A DNA stretch of 64,000 nucleotides, taken from contig CAKSWU010000004.1 in the NCBI GenBank assembly GCA_934513205.1, forward strand, positions 1 to 64,000. Direction: 5' to 3'. The notes under the pieces were generated by a model. It worked only from the letters and a program-made list of their open reading frames with translations. It had not been told where the DNA came from and ran no database searches. Position 1 is the stretch's first letter. The number at the start of each line of letters is the position of its first letter. This document shows positions 24,529-32,214 of the stretch, in pieces. This DNA comes from an uncultured Faecalibacterium sp. GTDB lineage: Bacteria > Bacillota > Clostridia > Oscillospirales > Ruminococcaceae. Made by a program: the position numbers and the translations under genes.

Positions 24529-25359
24529 TTGAAGGACTTTTTTGATACCTGGAAATTCAAGATCCTGGTGGCGGTGGCGGTGTTTCTGGTGGGCATCATG
24601 GCTTACGCCGGAGCCAACGGACGGCTGACAGCGGCTCCGCAGGAGCTGCTCAGCGTGGCGCTGACCCCGCTCCAGAAAGTCAGCGCGATTCTCAGCGGCG
24701 GTGTGGGCGCGGTGTGGGAAAAATACACCCGCATTGACGAGATCATGGACCAGAATCAGCAGCTGGAGACCGAGAACGCTCAGCTGCGGCAGCAGCTGGT
24801 GGAATACGACCGCCTCAAGGCCGAAAATGAAGCCTACAAGGCACTGGCCCGCATTCAGGACGCCAACATTGAGGCAAGCTATGTGTCCGCCTTTGTCATC
24901 GGGCGGGACCCGCTGGACGAGTTTGGAGGCTTTACGCTGGACCGGGGCACGACAGACGGTGTGGCGGCGAATGATGCCGTCATCAGCGACAAAGGCTATC
25001 TGGTGGGTGTGGTGGTAGAAGCCGATGCCACCAGCTGCAAGGTGATGACCATCCTGCACCCCAGCTTCAACGCGGCGGGCGTGGTATCCCGCACCCGGGA
25101 AAACGGCATCCTCAACGGCAGCACCGACTACGCCGGAGACGGCCTTTGCACCCTTACCGGTCTGGAACGGGCCACCGAGACCAGGTTGGGCGATCAGATC
25201 ATCACGACCGGCCTGGGCGGGGTGTTCCCGCCGGACCTGCTGGTGGGCACGGTGCAGGATATTGTGCCGGAAGCAAGCGGAAAATCCTCGACTGCAGTCA
25301 TCCGACCGGGCGCAGACCCGCGGACGGTCAAGCATGTATTCATCATCACCGATTACTAA
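24529..25359 (+). CDS. mreC: rod shape-determining protein MreC
   Basis: MreC is a periplasm-facing scaffold that links MreB to PBP2. The start TTG 24529 is eight bases after AGGAGGG; earlier in-frame codons overlap mreB and lack a site. The 276-residue protein has one N-terminal membrane segment (FKILVAVAVFLVGIMAYAG). A coiled coil follows (about residues 65-100, EIMDQNQQLETENAQLRQQL). The beta-barrel domain holds GTTDGVAANDAVISDKGYLVG, and the end is DLLVGTVQDIVPEASGKSST. A gap of about 150 bases separates it from mreB. Confidence 0.93.
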   Translation: MKDFFDTWKFKILVAVAVFLVGIMAYAGANGRLTAAPQELLSVALTPLQKVSAILSGGVGAVWEKYTRIDEIMDQNQQLETENAQLRQQLVEYDRLKAENEAYKALARIQDANIEASYVSAFVIGRDPLDEFGGFTLDRGTTDGVAANDAVISDKGYLVGVVVEADATSCKVMTILHPSFNAAGVVSRTRENGILNGSTDYAGDGLCTLTGLERATETRLGDQIITTGLGGVFPPDLLVGTVQDIVPEASGKSSTAVIRPGADPRTVKHVFIITDY

Positions 25360-25371
25360 GGAGGCTCTTGT

Positions 25372-25905
25372 ATGGAATCACGCCGCATGCGCAGCCGCAG
25401 CCAGTTTCTGAAGTGGGGCTGCTATGTGCTGGGGCTGTTTGTGTGCGCTGCGCTGCAGACCACACCGGGGCTGTTCCGGCTGGGGCAGGCAAAGCCGCTG
25501 TTCCTTTTGCCGCTGTGTCTGGCAGTGGCGGTCTATGAGGGCGAGTTTTCCGGCGCGCTGTTCGGTGCAGTGTGCGGGCTGCTGTGGGACTACACGGCAG
25601 GGCGAACGGTGGGCATGCTGGCGCTGGAACTGCTGCTGCTGTGCTTCGGGCTGTCGGTGCTGGTGCAGCTGTATCTGCAGGGCAGCACCTGGAACTTTGC
25701 ACTTCTCAGCATGGCGGCGGCGGCACTGGTGCTGTCGCTGGACTGGCTGTTCTTCTACTATATGCCGGGCTACAGCTGGGCGTTGAGCCGCTGGCTGACC
25801 TTTGTGCTGCCGTCGGCAGCGCTGACGCTTCTGCCGTCGCTGGTCATCTTCTTTCTGGTGCGGCGCACCCATGAACGGTTCAAGATCGACAACGGCACCC
25901 TCTGA
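25372..25905 (+). CDS. mreD: rod shape-determining protein MreD
   Basis: This 177-residue integral membrane protein starts 12 bases after mreC, behind GGAGG. It has five or six hydrophobic segments. The conserved EGEFSGALFGAVCGLLWDYT motif (about residue 55) is typical of MreD. It is the membrane partner of MreC in the elongasome. A basic N-terminus (ESRRMRSRSQFLKW) likely faces the cytoplasm. Confidence 0.9.
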   Translation: MESRRMRSRSQFLKWGCYVLGLFVCAALQTTPGLFRLGQAKPLFLLPLCLAVAVYEGEFSGALFGAVCGLLWDYTAGRTVGMLALELLLLCFGLSVLVQLYLQGSTWNFALLSMAAAALVLSLDWLFFYYMPGYSWALSRWLTFVLPSAALTLLPSLVIFFLVRRTHERFKIDNGTL

Positions 25906-25923
25906 GCCCTGAAGGAGACAGGA

Positions 25924-28224
25924 ATGAATCAGAACGAACGAAAAACGGTGGTGCGCCGCATGATCTTTCTGATCGCGGCGGCCTGTGTGGTCATGGGTCT
26001 GTATGTGATGCGGCTTATTTTCCTGCAGCTGGTCAACGGCGATGCATTCAAGGCCCGGGCGACCAACACCACCGATTATAAATTTACCGTGACGGCGGCC
26101 CGGGGCGACATTGTGGACAGCAGCGGACGCCGCATTGCCACCAGCACCACCAGCTACAATGTGGTGCTGAACAAGCTGCTGATGGGCGACCGGGATCTGG
26201 ACACCATGCTGCAGCAGGTGGTGGACCTGCTGCGGGACAACGGCGAAAGCTGGACCGACAGCCTGCTCATCGGTCCGCCGGATGCGGCGGGACACTATGC
26301 CTTTACCGACAGCGCGGACTCTGCCAGCGATCAGAAGCAGCTGGCGGACATGAAGGATACACTGGGTCTGCAGCAGTACGCCACCGCAGACGATGTGATG
26401 GAGATGCTGGTGAAAAAAAACCACCTGCAGGACTTTTCACTGGAATGGCAGCGGGTGCTGGCGGGCATCCACTATGAGATGGACCGGCAGGCGTTCTCCA
26501 ACGTGAACAATTTCGTCATGGCGGAGAACGTCAGCGAAGCGACAGTGGCGACCATCAAGGAGCACAGCCTGCAGCTGCCCGGCGTGGAGATCGTGGAGAC
26601 TAGCGCCCGCAGCTACGAGCAGAGCGACATCATCCCGGCAGTGCTGGGCCGCGTGGGCAAGATCACGGCGGAAAAGTGGAAGGTCACCGATGCCAATGGG
26701 CAGGTGACCTACCCGCTGCGGGACAAAGGCTACAACATGAACGACATTCTGGGCATTTCGGGATTGGAGTCGGCCTTTGAGGAGGAGCTGCGGGGCAAGG
26801 ACGGCGTCAAGACCATCACCCGCAATTCCGATGGCGTCATCGTGGACACCAGCATGACCACGGTGCCGGAGCCGGGCCATACCCTCCAGCTGACCATCGA
26901 CAGCAATTTTCAGCGGGCGGTGGACGAGGCACTGGCAAACAACATCGACATGATCAACCGGGTGTACAACACCGGCGAGATGAAAGCTGCTGCCGGTGCG
27001 GTGGTGGTGCTGGATGTGAAGGACGGCGGGGTGCTGGCGGCATCCAATTACCCGACCTTTGACCAGAACCTCTATGCCAGCAATTACAGCGAGTACAGCG
27101 CAGACCCCGGCCTGCCGCTGTTCAACCGGGCGCTGCAAGGTCTGTATACGCCGGGCTCCACCTTCAAGCCTGCTGTGGCGGTGGCAGCACTGGACAGCGG
27201 CCTGATCAACCAATACTCCACGGTGTACTGCAACGGCGTGTACAACTACTTCAAAGACTATCACCCCCGATGCACCCGCCATGGCCACAGCGGAAATATT
27301 GACGTTGTGACGGCGATCAAGTGGAGCTGCAACGTCTTTTTCTACGATGTGGGCCGCCGCCTGACCAGCGATGTCTACGATGCCTACGCCTACAAGCTGG
27401 GCCTTGGACAGCGCACCGGCGTGGAGGTCAATGAGGCAACAGGCCGTCTGACCACCAAAAACGACTCCAACTACACGGCATCGCTGGACGTGCAGGCCGC
27501 CATTGGGCAGGGCAACACGGTGGTCACGCCCATCCAGCTGGCGACCTACGCGGCAACGCTGGCGAATAACGGCGTGCGCTACCGCACCCACTTTGTCAAA
27601 GCCATTCTGGACACCAACACCGGCGAGGTGCTCAGCGAGACCCAGCCGGAGGTCATGGATGTCATTGAAGGCAGCGGCAACACCTTTGAACTGGTGCGTC
27701 AGGGTATGAGTCAGGTGCCAAGCACCATCAGCGGCAAGATCTCCAGCTACCCTGTTGCCATCGCCTGCAAGACCGGCACCCCTCAGCGCAGCGAGACCTA
27801 TGCGTCGGGCAAGCACTACCTGAACGCCATGATGGTGGCGTACCTTCCGGCAGATGACCCGGAAATCGCCATTGGCATCACGGTGGAGTACGGCGGCTAC
27901 GGTGCCCGCACCGGTGATCTGGTGGTGGACATCGCCAACGCCTACTTTGCCATGAAGGACGGCACGCTGGCACAGCAGGCAGAAGAAAAGGCCGAGGCGG
28001 AACAACAGGCAGAAACGGATGGGCAGACTGCGGACACCCGGACCACCGCGGATGCGGACGGAGCCGCCCAGACTACCCAAAGCACTCAAACTGCCCGGAC
28101 AGAGCCCGCAGTGCCGCCGGAGACCGACCAGACCGCCCCGGAGCAGGAGACCGGAGAGACCCCGGACCCGGAGAAGAGTGCAGATGCTGTCCAGCCGGAG
28201 ACGAAAGAACGGGGCACAGACTGA
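25924..28224 (+). CDS. mrdA: penicillin-binding protein 2 (elongation transpeptidase)
   Basis: This class B PBP cross-links side-wall peptidoglycan with MreBCD. Its 766 residues hold an N-terminal membrane anchor (MIFLIAAACVVMGLYVMRLI) and a dimerisation domain with ARGDIVDSSGRRIATS. Transpeptidase motifs are STFK (near residue 411), SCN (near 467) and KTGT (near 615). After about residue 680 comes an unusual 85-residue tail rich in Glu, Thr, Ala, Pro and Gln. ATG 25924 follows AAGGAGA, 18 bases after mreD, so it ends the mre operon. Confidence 0.95.
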   Translation: MNQNERKTVVRRMIFLIAAACVVMGLYVMRLIFLQLVNGDAFKARATNTTDYKFTVTAARGDIVDSSGRRIATSTTSYNVVLNKLLMGDRDLDTMLQQVVDLLRDNGESWTDSLLIGPPDAAGHYAFTDSADSASDQKQLADMKDTLGLQQYATADDVMEMLVKKNHLQDFSLEWQRVLAGIHYEMDRQAFSNVNNFVMAENVSEATVATIKEHSLQLPGVEIVETSARSYEQSDIIPAVLGRVGKITAEKWKVTDANGQVTYPLRDKGYNMNDILGISGLESAFEEELRGKDGVKTITRNSDGVIVDTSMTTVPEPGHTLQLTIDSNFQRAVDEALANNIDMINRVYNTGEMKAAAGAVVVLDVKDGGVLAASNYPTFDQNLYASNYSEYSADPGLPLFNRALQGLYTPGSTFKPAVAVAALDSGLINQYSTVYCNGVYNYFKDYHPRCTRHGHSGNIDVVTAIKWSCNVFFYDVGRRLTSDVYDAYAYKLGLGQRTGVEVNEATGRLTTKNDSNYTASLDVQAAIGQGNTVVTPIQLATYAATLANNGVRYRTHFVKAILDTNTGEVLSETQPEVMDVIEGSGNTFELVRQGMSQVPSTISGKISSYPVAIACKTGTPQRSETYASGKHYLNAMMVAYLPADDPEIAIGITVEYGGYGARTGDLVVDIANAYFAMKDGTLAQQAEEKAEAEQQAETDGQTADTRTTADADGAAQTTQSTQTARTEPAVPPETDQTAPEQETGETPDPEKSADAVQPETKERGTD

Positions 28225-28308
28225 TCCGGCGGGGATGACAGGGATATGTTCTTTTTCGGTCGGAAACGGCAAAATAAAATAATTTTGAATAATTTGTATA
28301 AAAAGCAG

Positions 28309-28337
28309 TTGTAATAGATCGGAATTTGTGATATGAT
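28309..28337 (+). promoter_or_regulatory. sigma-A promoter for mgsA
   Basis: TTGTAA (28309-28314), 17 bases, TATGAT (28332-28337), about 72 bases before the ATG. Confidence 0.7.
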
Positions 28338-28409
28338 TTTCAACAAAGGGACTTTTTACAATGAAGCAGCCAGAGTATAACGATAAAATTGGAAGAGGAG
28401 AGAGCACGG

Positions 28410-28814
28410 ATGACGATCGCACTGATTGCGCATGACTCGAAGAAGGAGCTGATGGTCCAGTTCTGTACAGCCTACTGCCGCATCCTGAGCCAGCACAAGC
28501 TGGTGGCGACCGGCACGACCGGCAAACTGATCTCAGAGGCCACTGGATTGCAGGTACAGCGCTTTCTGGCAGGTGTGCAGGGCGGCGACCAGCAGATCGC
28601 CTCTCGCATTGCATGCAACGAGATCGACCTGCTGCTGTTCTTCCGGGACCCCATCAATGCAAAGCCCAGCGAGCCCAACGAAATGACCCTGCTGCGCCTG
28701 TGTGATGTGCATAACATCCCCATGGCGACCAACATCGCCACCGCCGAGGTCTTGATCCACGGCTTGGAGCGCGGAGATCTGGATTGGCGTGATATCGTCC
28801 ATCCGCAGGGCTGA
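28410..28814 (+). CDS. mgsA: methylglyoxal synthase
   Basis: MgsA turns dihydroxyacetone phosphate into methylglyoxal, a phosphate-releasing bypass of lower glycolysis. The 134 residues show IALIAHDSKKELMVQF, ATGTTGKLI, SGGDQ-like GVQGGDQQIASRIACNEIDL, LLFFRDPI and NIPMATNIATAE, all family motifs with the catalytic aspartates present. ATG 28410 has GAGGAGAG upstream. A terminator follows directly. It is a single-gene unit. Confidence 0.96.
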   Translation: MTIALIAHDSKKELMVQFCTAYCRILSQHKLVATGTTGKLISEATGLQVQRFLAGVQGGDQQIASRIACNEIDLLLFFRDPINAKPSEPNEMTLLRLCDVHNIPMATNIATAEVLIHGLERGDLDWRDIVHPQG

Positions 28815-28823
28815 TATGCAAAA

Positions 28824-28857
28824 AACGCTGCATCGTTTGGATGCGGCGTTCTTTTTT
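28824..28857 (+). terminator. terminator after mgsA
   Basis: AACGCTGCATC pairs with GATGCGGCGTT (one mismatch), with six T after. Confidence 0.8.
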
Positions 28858-28882
28858 GCGACAGCTTCTCCCGGAAAAATGC

Positions 28883-28915
28883 AAGGCCGGACAGGCGGTA
28901 AGGCTGTCCGGCCTT
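28883..28915 (-). terminator. terminator after the MnmA-like gene
   Basis: AAGGCCGGACAG pairs perfectly with CTGTCCGGCCTT; on the minus strand a T-rich tail (TTGCATTTTT) follows. Confidence 0.75.
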
Positions 28916-28947
28916 GTGCTGTATGACCCGATGAGTTCCGCGCGGTG

Positions 28948-29481
28948 TCAAACCGTTTCGGTTCCCTTAAGATCCTTGGCCAACTCGTCCACGTCCTCCG
29001 GAGCAAAATCACCCAAAGGCAGGATCAGGCGGGCCAGTACCTCCTGCGGCAGAGCCGCCAGAACGGCGCTGTCATCGCTGCCTGCGCCAACAGCGGGGCA
29101 GACGGTGCTCACACCGTCCGGGCCGGTCTCCAGCCGGGCGCGGTGGGCGGTGGACACATACTGGATGCCCAGCTTGTCCGCAGCAGTCAGCAGGGCGGCA
29201 AACAACGGGCTGCCGCCTTCGCCCAGATCCTGACCGGACAACGCCTCGGCATTCAGAAGGATGCACTCGATGCCCAGCTTTTCCGCCGCCAGCTTTGCAG
29301 CCTGCGCCTGCGGGGCCTGTTCCGCAGTCAGGCGCACAGCCGCGCCTGCCACAGCAAAGCCTTGCTGCTGCAGAATGCGCACCGCCACCCCGCAGGCAGG
29401 GGTGCCGTCCATGCAGATCAGAACCCTGTCCTGACTTTCGTAGGTGTCAAACCCGTTTCCGGGCAGAAATGCGTCGCTCAT
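28948..29481 (-). CDS. degenerate MnmA-like PP-loop protein
   Basis: The 177 residues follow the layout of the N-terminal domain of MnmA, the tRNA 2-thiouridylase. A first strand (RVLICMDGTPACGVAVRIL) replaces the ATP-binding SGGVDSS loop. AAKLAAEKLGIECILLNAEA matches the DAKRVADKLGI block. LLTAADKLGIQYVSTAHRA matches the GADYIATGHYAR block, and AALPQEVLARLILPLGDFAP matches the QEQL..FPLGEL block. The PP-loop and both catalytic cysteines are gone, so it cannot thiolate by the known chemistry. Its ATG overlaps the rnhA stop (ATGA). It is probably a pseudoenzyme with a binding or regulatory role; the reading frame is intact. Confidence 0.65.
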   Translation of the reverse strand: MSDAFLPGNGFDTYESQDRVLICMDGTPACGVAVRILQQQGFAVAGAAVRLTAEQAPQAQAAKLAAEKLGIECILLNAEALSGQDLGEGGSPLFAALLTAADKLGIQYVSTAHRARLETGPDGVSTVCPAVGAGSDDSAVLAALPQEVLARLILPLGDFAPEDVDELAKDLKGTETV

Positions 29482-29942
29482 GTTCCTTGCCTCCCGCCAT
29501 GTGCTTTGCTCTGTGCCACGGCCAACTGGTCGCAGCGTTCGTTCTCCGGGTGGCCTGCGTGGCCTTTGACCCAGACGTAGGTGATGGTGTGCCGTGCTTC
29601 CTGCTCCAGTGCCTGCGCCCAGAGGTCCGGGTTCAGGGCAGGGGAGCCGTCCGCTTTTTTCCAGCCCCGGCGCTGCCAGCCCTTCGCCCAGCCTTTTTGC
29701 AGACCGTTGATGACATATTGGCTGTCAGAGCACAGCCGCACCGCACAGGGCTCCTTGAGCTGGCGCAGCGCCTCGATAAAGGCGGTCAGCTCCATCCGGT
29801 TGTTGGTGGTGCAGGCATCGCCGCCGCTGAGCTCCTTTTCGTAGACCTTGCCGTCGAAACGGTAACGCAGCACCGCGCCCCAGCCCCCCGGACCGGGATT
29901 GCCACTGCACGCGCCGTCGGTGTAGACTTCGACCTGTTTCAT
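29478..29942 (-). CDS. rnhA: ribonuclease HI
   Basis: RNase HI cuts RNA in RNA-DNA hybrids. The 154 residues contain VEVYTDGACSGNPGPGGWGA (first Asp), MELTAFIEAL (Glu), CSDSQYVINGLQKGW (Asp), and WVKGHAGHPENERCDQLA (His and last Asp), so the DEDD centre is complete. ATG 29942 follows AAGGAG. It overlaps the degenerate MnmA-like gene downstream and is transcribed away from RNase J, with a promoter of its own. Confidence 0.97.
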   Translation of the reverse strand: MKQVEVYTDGACSGNPGPGGWGAVLRYRFDGKVYEKELSGGDACTTNNRMELTAFIEALRQLKEPCAVRLCSDSQYVINGLQKGWAKGWQRRGWKKADGSPALNPDLWAQALEQEARHTITYVWVKGHAGHPENERCDQLAVAQSKAHGGRQGT

Positions 29943-29972
29943 GGAGTTCTCCTTCTTGTGAATAGTACCTTT

Positions 29973-30002
29973 AATTTAGCGCGCTTCCGGCCTGTCTGTC
30001 AA
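29973..30002 (-). promoter_or_regulatory. promoter for rnhA
   Basis: On the minus strand TTGACA (29997-30002), 18 bases, TAAATT (29973-29978), about 30 bases from the ATG. Confidence 0.6.
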
Positions 30003-30044
30003 GAGCCAATGTATAGCCGCGGCATCTTTTGCCAAACCTTGGAA

Positions 30045-30073
30045 TTGACAAAAACGCCGGAAAATACTATACT
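30045..30073 (+). promoter_or_regulatory. strong promoter for the RNase J gene
   Basis: TTGACA (30045-30050), 17 bases, TATACT (30068-30073). This is a near-consensus promoter followed by a long leader. Confidence 0.85.
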
Positions 30074-30341
30074 AAGCCTAACAAAATGCGTATAGGGACG
30101 CACCATGGGCGTGCGTTCGGTGTTTCGCAGAAAGGCCACGGTCGCATCGGACAGATGGACTTATCTGGCACAAAATTTCTTGCGAAACAGACAGCGATGT
30201 GTAGAAACACACGCTGACAGGAAAATTCTATACGGTGCATCCAACGGAAGCCGATGCAGTTTTCAAGGCGCTTCCCATGCAGGGCGCGGCTGTTTCCGTT
30301 TGTGGGAACGGTCTGCGCTGCAATTATTTTTGGAGGTCAGA
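30074..30341 (+). other. long structured leader of the RNase J gene
   Basis: About 260 bases separate the promoter from the ATG. Visible hairpins are ACGCAC/GTGCGT (near 30089-30106), a CAGCG-TGTGT stem with ACACA-CGCTG and loop AGAA (30192-30216), and TGCATC/GATGCA (30236-30258). The frame joining the coding region stays open from ATG 30105, but that stretch does not look like RNase J and lacks a ribosome site. It could be a site of self-regulation by the nuclease, which is inference. Confidence 0.5.
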
Positions 30342-32168
30342 ATGGCACAGTCAAAAGAAAATATGAACAATACCGTAAGCAAAAGGGATCCTGCAGCCGC
30401 AAAAAGCGCAGCGTCCACTGCTCCGGCGGGGGAAAAGCGTCCCCGTCCCACCACCCGCCGACCCTATTATAACCGCCGCCCCCGCCGTCCGCAGCAGCCC
30501 AAGGAGGCGGCAACCCCCATCCATATCTACCCGCTGGGCGGTCTGGGCGAAGTCGGCAAGAACATGACCGTCTACGAGTGCAACGGCGATATGATCATCG
30601 TGGACTGCGGCCTAGTGTTCCCGGACAGCGAGATGTTCGGCGTAGACATGGTCATCCCGGACTTCACCTTTGTGGTGCAGAACAAGGATAAGATCAAGGG
30701 TCTGCTCATCACCCACGGCCACGAGGATCACATTGGCAGCATTCCCTATCTGCTGCAAAAGATCAGCCTGCCGGTGTACGGCACCCGCCTGACCTGCGGC
30801 CTGATCAAGAACAAGCTGGAGGAGTTCGGCCTTGCCGGCAAGACCAAGTTTGTGGAGATCGTGCCCCGGCAGAAGATCAAACTGGGCTGCTTTACGGTGG
30901 AGCCCATCCATGTGAACCACTCCATCCCGGATGCTGTGGCCTTTGCCATCGACAGCCCCGCCGGTACCATCATCCAGACCGGCGACTTTAAAATTGATTA
31001 CACCCCGCTGGCCTGCGGCGTTACCGACCTGTCCACCCTGTCCGAATATGGACAGAAGGGCGTTTTGGCTCTGCTGAGCGACTCCACCAACGCCGAGCGC
31101 CCGGGCTTCACCGCCACGGAGCAGAAGGTTGCCGCCGGTGTGCGCAGCCTGTTTGCCCGGGCACGCAACAAGCGCATCATCATTGCGACCTTTGCGTCCA
31201 ACATCTACCGCGTGCAGCAGATCATTGATCTGGCGGTGGAGGACGGCCGCAAGGTGGCGTTCAGCGGACGCAGCATGGTCAACAACACCGCCATGGCGCA
31301 GGAGCTGGGCTATATGCACATCCCGGAAGGCACCCTCATCAGCGTAGATGAGCTGAACCAGTATCCGCCGGAGCAGGTGGTGCTGGTGACTACCGGCAGT
31401 CAGGGCGAGCCCCTGAGTGCGCTGAGCCGTATGGCCTCCTGCAGCCACCGTCAGGTGCGGGTAGGCCCCGGCGACTTCATCATCATCTCCGCAAACCCCA
31501 TCCCCGGCAATGAAAAGAGCGTGACCAAGATCGTCAACGGTCTGCTGCTGCTGGGCGCAGAGGTCATCTACGAGAGTATGTATGATGTGCACGTTTCCGG
31601 CCACGCCTGTCAGGAGGAGCAGAAGCTGATGCTCACCCTGACCAAGCCCAAGTACTTCCTGCCCGTGCACGGTGAGTACAAGCAGCTGAAAAAGCACGCC
31701 CTCACCGCTGCAAGTCTGGGCATCCCTACCAGCAACATTCTCATTGCCGAAAACGGCTCCAACGTCATCCTGTCGCAGGACGAGATGAAGCTGGGCGAGC
31801 CGGTGACTGCCGGCGCCGTCATGGTGGACGGCCTTGGCGTGGGCGACGTGGGCAACGTGGTGCTGCGGGACCGCAAGCATCTGTCGGAGGACGGTCTTGT
31901 CATCATCGTGGCTACCGTGGACAGCAAGACCGGCAAGGTGCTGGCCGGGCCGGATCTGGTCAGCCGCGGGTTTGTGTATGTGCGCGAGAACGAGAGCCTG
32001 ATGGATGGTGCCCAAAGCATTGTGGAAAATGCGCTGGAGCGCTGCGTGGACGAACATGTCCGGGATTGGAACAGCGTCAAGACCCGTGTGCGGGAGGCGC
32101 TGAGCAGCTATATCTATCGGCGCACCAAGCGCAGCCCGATGATCCTTCCCATTCTGATGGAGGTCTGA
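30342..32168 (+). CDS. rnjA: ribonuclease J
   Basis: RNase J is a metallo-beta-lactamase fold nuclease with endo- and 5'-3' exonuclease activity, central to mRNA decay. ATG 30342 after TGGAGG gives 608 residues. The first 55 are a low-complexity basic, proline-rich extension (RPRPTTRRPYYNRRPRRPQQ), perhaps an RNA-binding arm. The core begins IHIYPLGGLGEVGKNMTVYE. The metal motif is LLITHGHEDHIGSIPYLL, followed by IQTGDFKIDYTP, LLSDSTNAERPGFT, VTTGSQGEPLSAL and HVSGHACQEEQKLML. The A/B assignment is not certain. gdpP follows 46 bases later. Confidence 0.95.
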   Translation: MAQSKENMNNTVSKRDPAAAKSAASTAPAGEKRPRPTTRRPYYNRRPRRPQQPKEAATPIHIYPLGGLGEVGKNMTVYECNGDMIIVDCGLVFPDSEMFGVDMVIPDFTFVVQNKDKIKGLLITHGHEDHIGSIPYLLQKISLPVYGTRLTCGLIKNKLEEFGLAGKTKFVEIVPRQKIKLGCFTVEPIHVNHSIPDAVAFAIDSPAGTIIQTGDFKIDYTPLACGVTDLSTLSEYGQKGVLALLSDSTNAERPGFTATEQKVAAGVRSLFARARNKRIIIATFASNIYRVQQIIDLAVEDGRKVAFSGRSMVNNTAMAQELGYMHIPEGTLISVDELNQYPPEQVVLVTTGSQGEPLSALSRMASCSHRQVRVGPGDFIIISANPIPGNEKSVTKIVNGLLLLGAEVIYESMYDVHVSGHACQEEQKLMLTLTKPKYFLPVHGEYKQLKKHALTAASLGIPTSNILIAENGSNVILSQDEMKLGEPVTAGAVMVDGLGVGDVGNVVLRDRKHLSEDGLVIIVATVDSKTGKVLAGPDLVSRGFVYVRENESLMDGAQSIVENALERCVDEHVRDWNSVKTRVREALSSYIYRRTKRSPMILPILMEV

Positions 32169-32214
32169 CCCGGGCACGCTGCCGCAGAATCTGCGGCGGA
32201 AGGCAGGAGATCAC

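Noticed and set aside
30105..30341. N-terminal extension of RNase J from ATG 30105
   Set aside because: The frame is open, but the residues do not resemble RNase J, there is no ribosome site, and TGGAGG lies just before ATG 30342.
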